The notes below the pieces were generated by a model. It made no database searches and was not told where the DNA came from. It was given only the letters and a program-made list of their open reading frames with translations. A DNA stretch of 64,000 bases from Adiantum capillus-veneris (taxonomy: Eukaryota; Streptophyta; Polypodiopsida; Polypodiales; Pteridaceae): assembly GCA_014529385.2 (NCBI GenBank), contig CM043958.1, positions 118,163,018-118,227,017 of the forward strand. The letters run 5' to 3'. Of this stretch, positions 63,507-64,000 are shown piece after piece. The translations under genes were made by a program, and so were the position numbers. The stretch's first letter is position 1. Each line of letters begins with the position of its first letter.

Positions 63507-64000
63507 TATATCTTTGTTGTATTATCTCTCTTGTCCCCTAAAAATTGGTGGTTTTGTATTTTTCAACAAATCATCTATCTCTTTTTGGGTGAGAGAGTGC
63601 AGAGAATCCGGATTGGGACCCTGCCCTTGGTTGAAGCCTTGCTCCTACCCAATAGAGCCCTTGGTTTGCTGTTGCATATATTGCACTACTAAATCTGATA
63701 ATTTAGTGGCATTTTTGTTTAAGATAGTGCCTTATCTAAAAAATAGCCAAATGATAACAGAAGAACAAATGCTATTAGCACATTAGGAAGGGAATGGGGT
63801 CTAAGGGGGCCTCTTTATTTGCCATGGGATTAAAAACGAGATTATGGAAGGGGCAAATGGGTGGATGCCATGTGGACTAAAATGTTGGGTATGGCAGGGT
63901 CTAAAAGTAAGTGGTCAAACTTGTACTCTTTTATAAAACATAAAGAAAAAATATATAATAAATAAATAAATGAACTTTTTTCTAAATAGTTGAGTAAAAC
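63507..64000. other. No gene seen at right edge
   Basis: Possibly leader or N-terminal gag sequence of the minus-strand element whose gag lies at 63105-63506. An A/T-rich end gives no recognisable feature. Confidence 0.35.

Overview
The window looks like nuclear DNA from a land plant with a large, repeat-rich genome. It holds degenerate Ty3/Gypsy elements (one chromovirus, one dual-RNase-H Tat-type element, and one further lineage in two copies), a Ty1/Copia element, a hAT-type DNA transposon, and a reverse transcriptase that does not belong to the LTR class. Microsatellites and nested insertions are common. The non-LTR reverse transcriptase leans the guess toward a gymnosperm, fern or other non-flowering plant, but that is inference. 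No intact host gene, rRNA or tRNA was identified.

Layout. About 1-11400 (minus): a Ty3/Gypsy element 'C1' running off the left edge. It has an LTR ending at 10493, a tRNA-Asp-type primer site, a 1.8 kb leader with a series of palindromes, a gag with an unusual N-terminal domain, then protease, RT, RNase H and integrase. 11400-14500: mostly non-coding, with one unrecognised broken reading frame. 14541-23318: two long direct repeats (2.9 and 2.3 kb) around a broken reverse transcriptase gene of Penelope-like/RVT-like type. 23376-25600: little recognisable. About 25600-27965 (plus): a remnant 'C2' related to C1, with the same gag N-terminal domain and its own different palindrome series. 28316-29262: two tandem duplications. 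29452-32340: a truncated Copia element (LTR, initiator-Met primer site, gag, protease, integrase; no RT).

35748-58995 is a composite of chromovirus 'A' copies: LTR / internal region (A2) / partial LTR / internal region with a 1.9 kb deletion (A3) / partial LTR. The first LTR is split by the Tat-type element 'B' (37292-48592). B has C-rich LTRs, an extra leader reading frame with a zinc knuckle, and one long gag-pol frame carrying two RNase H domains. 59483-61795 is a dead hAT transposase (BED finger, DUF659, C-terminal dimerisation region). The right edge carries a RING-like broken frame, a short tandem repeat and a gag fragment, all on the minus strand.

Every element is broken by stop codons and frameshifts. 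Many of the stops are what C-to-T changes would give, as expected of old, methylated, silenced repeats. The most unusual items are the conserved gag N-terminal domain of family C with its copy-specific leader palindromes, and the reverse transcriptase gene between multi-kilobase direct repeats.
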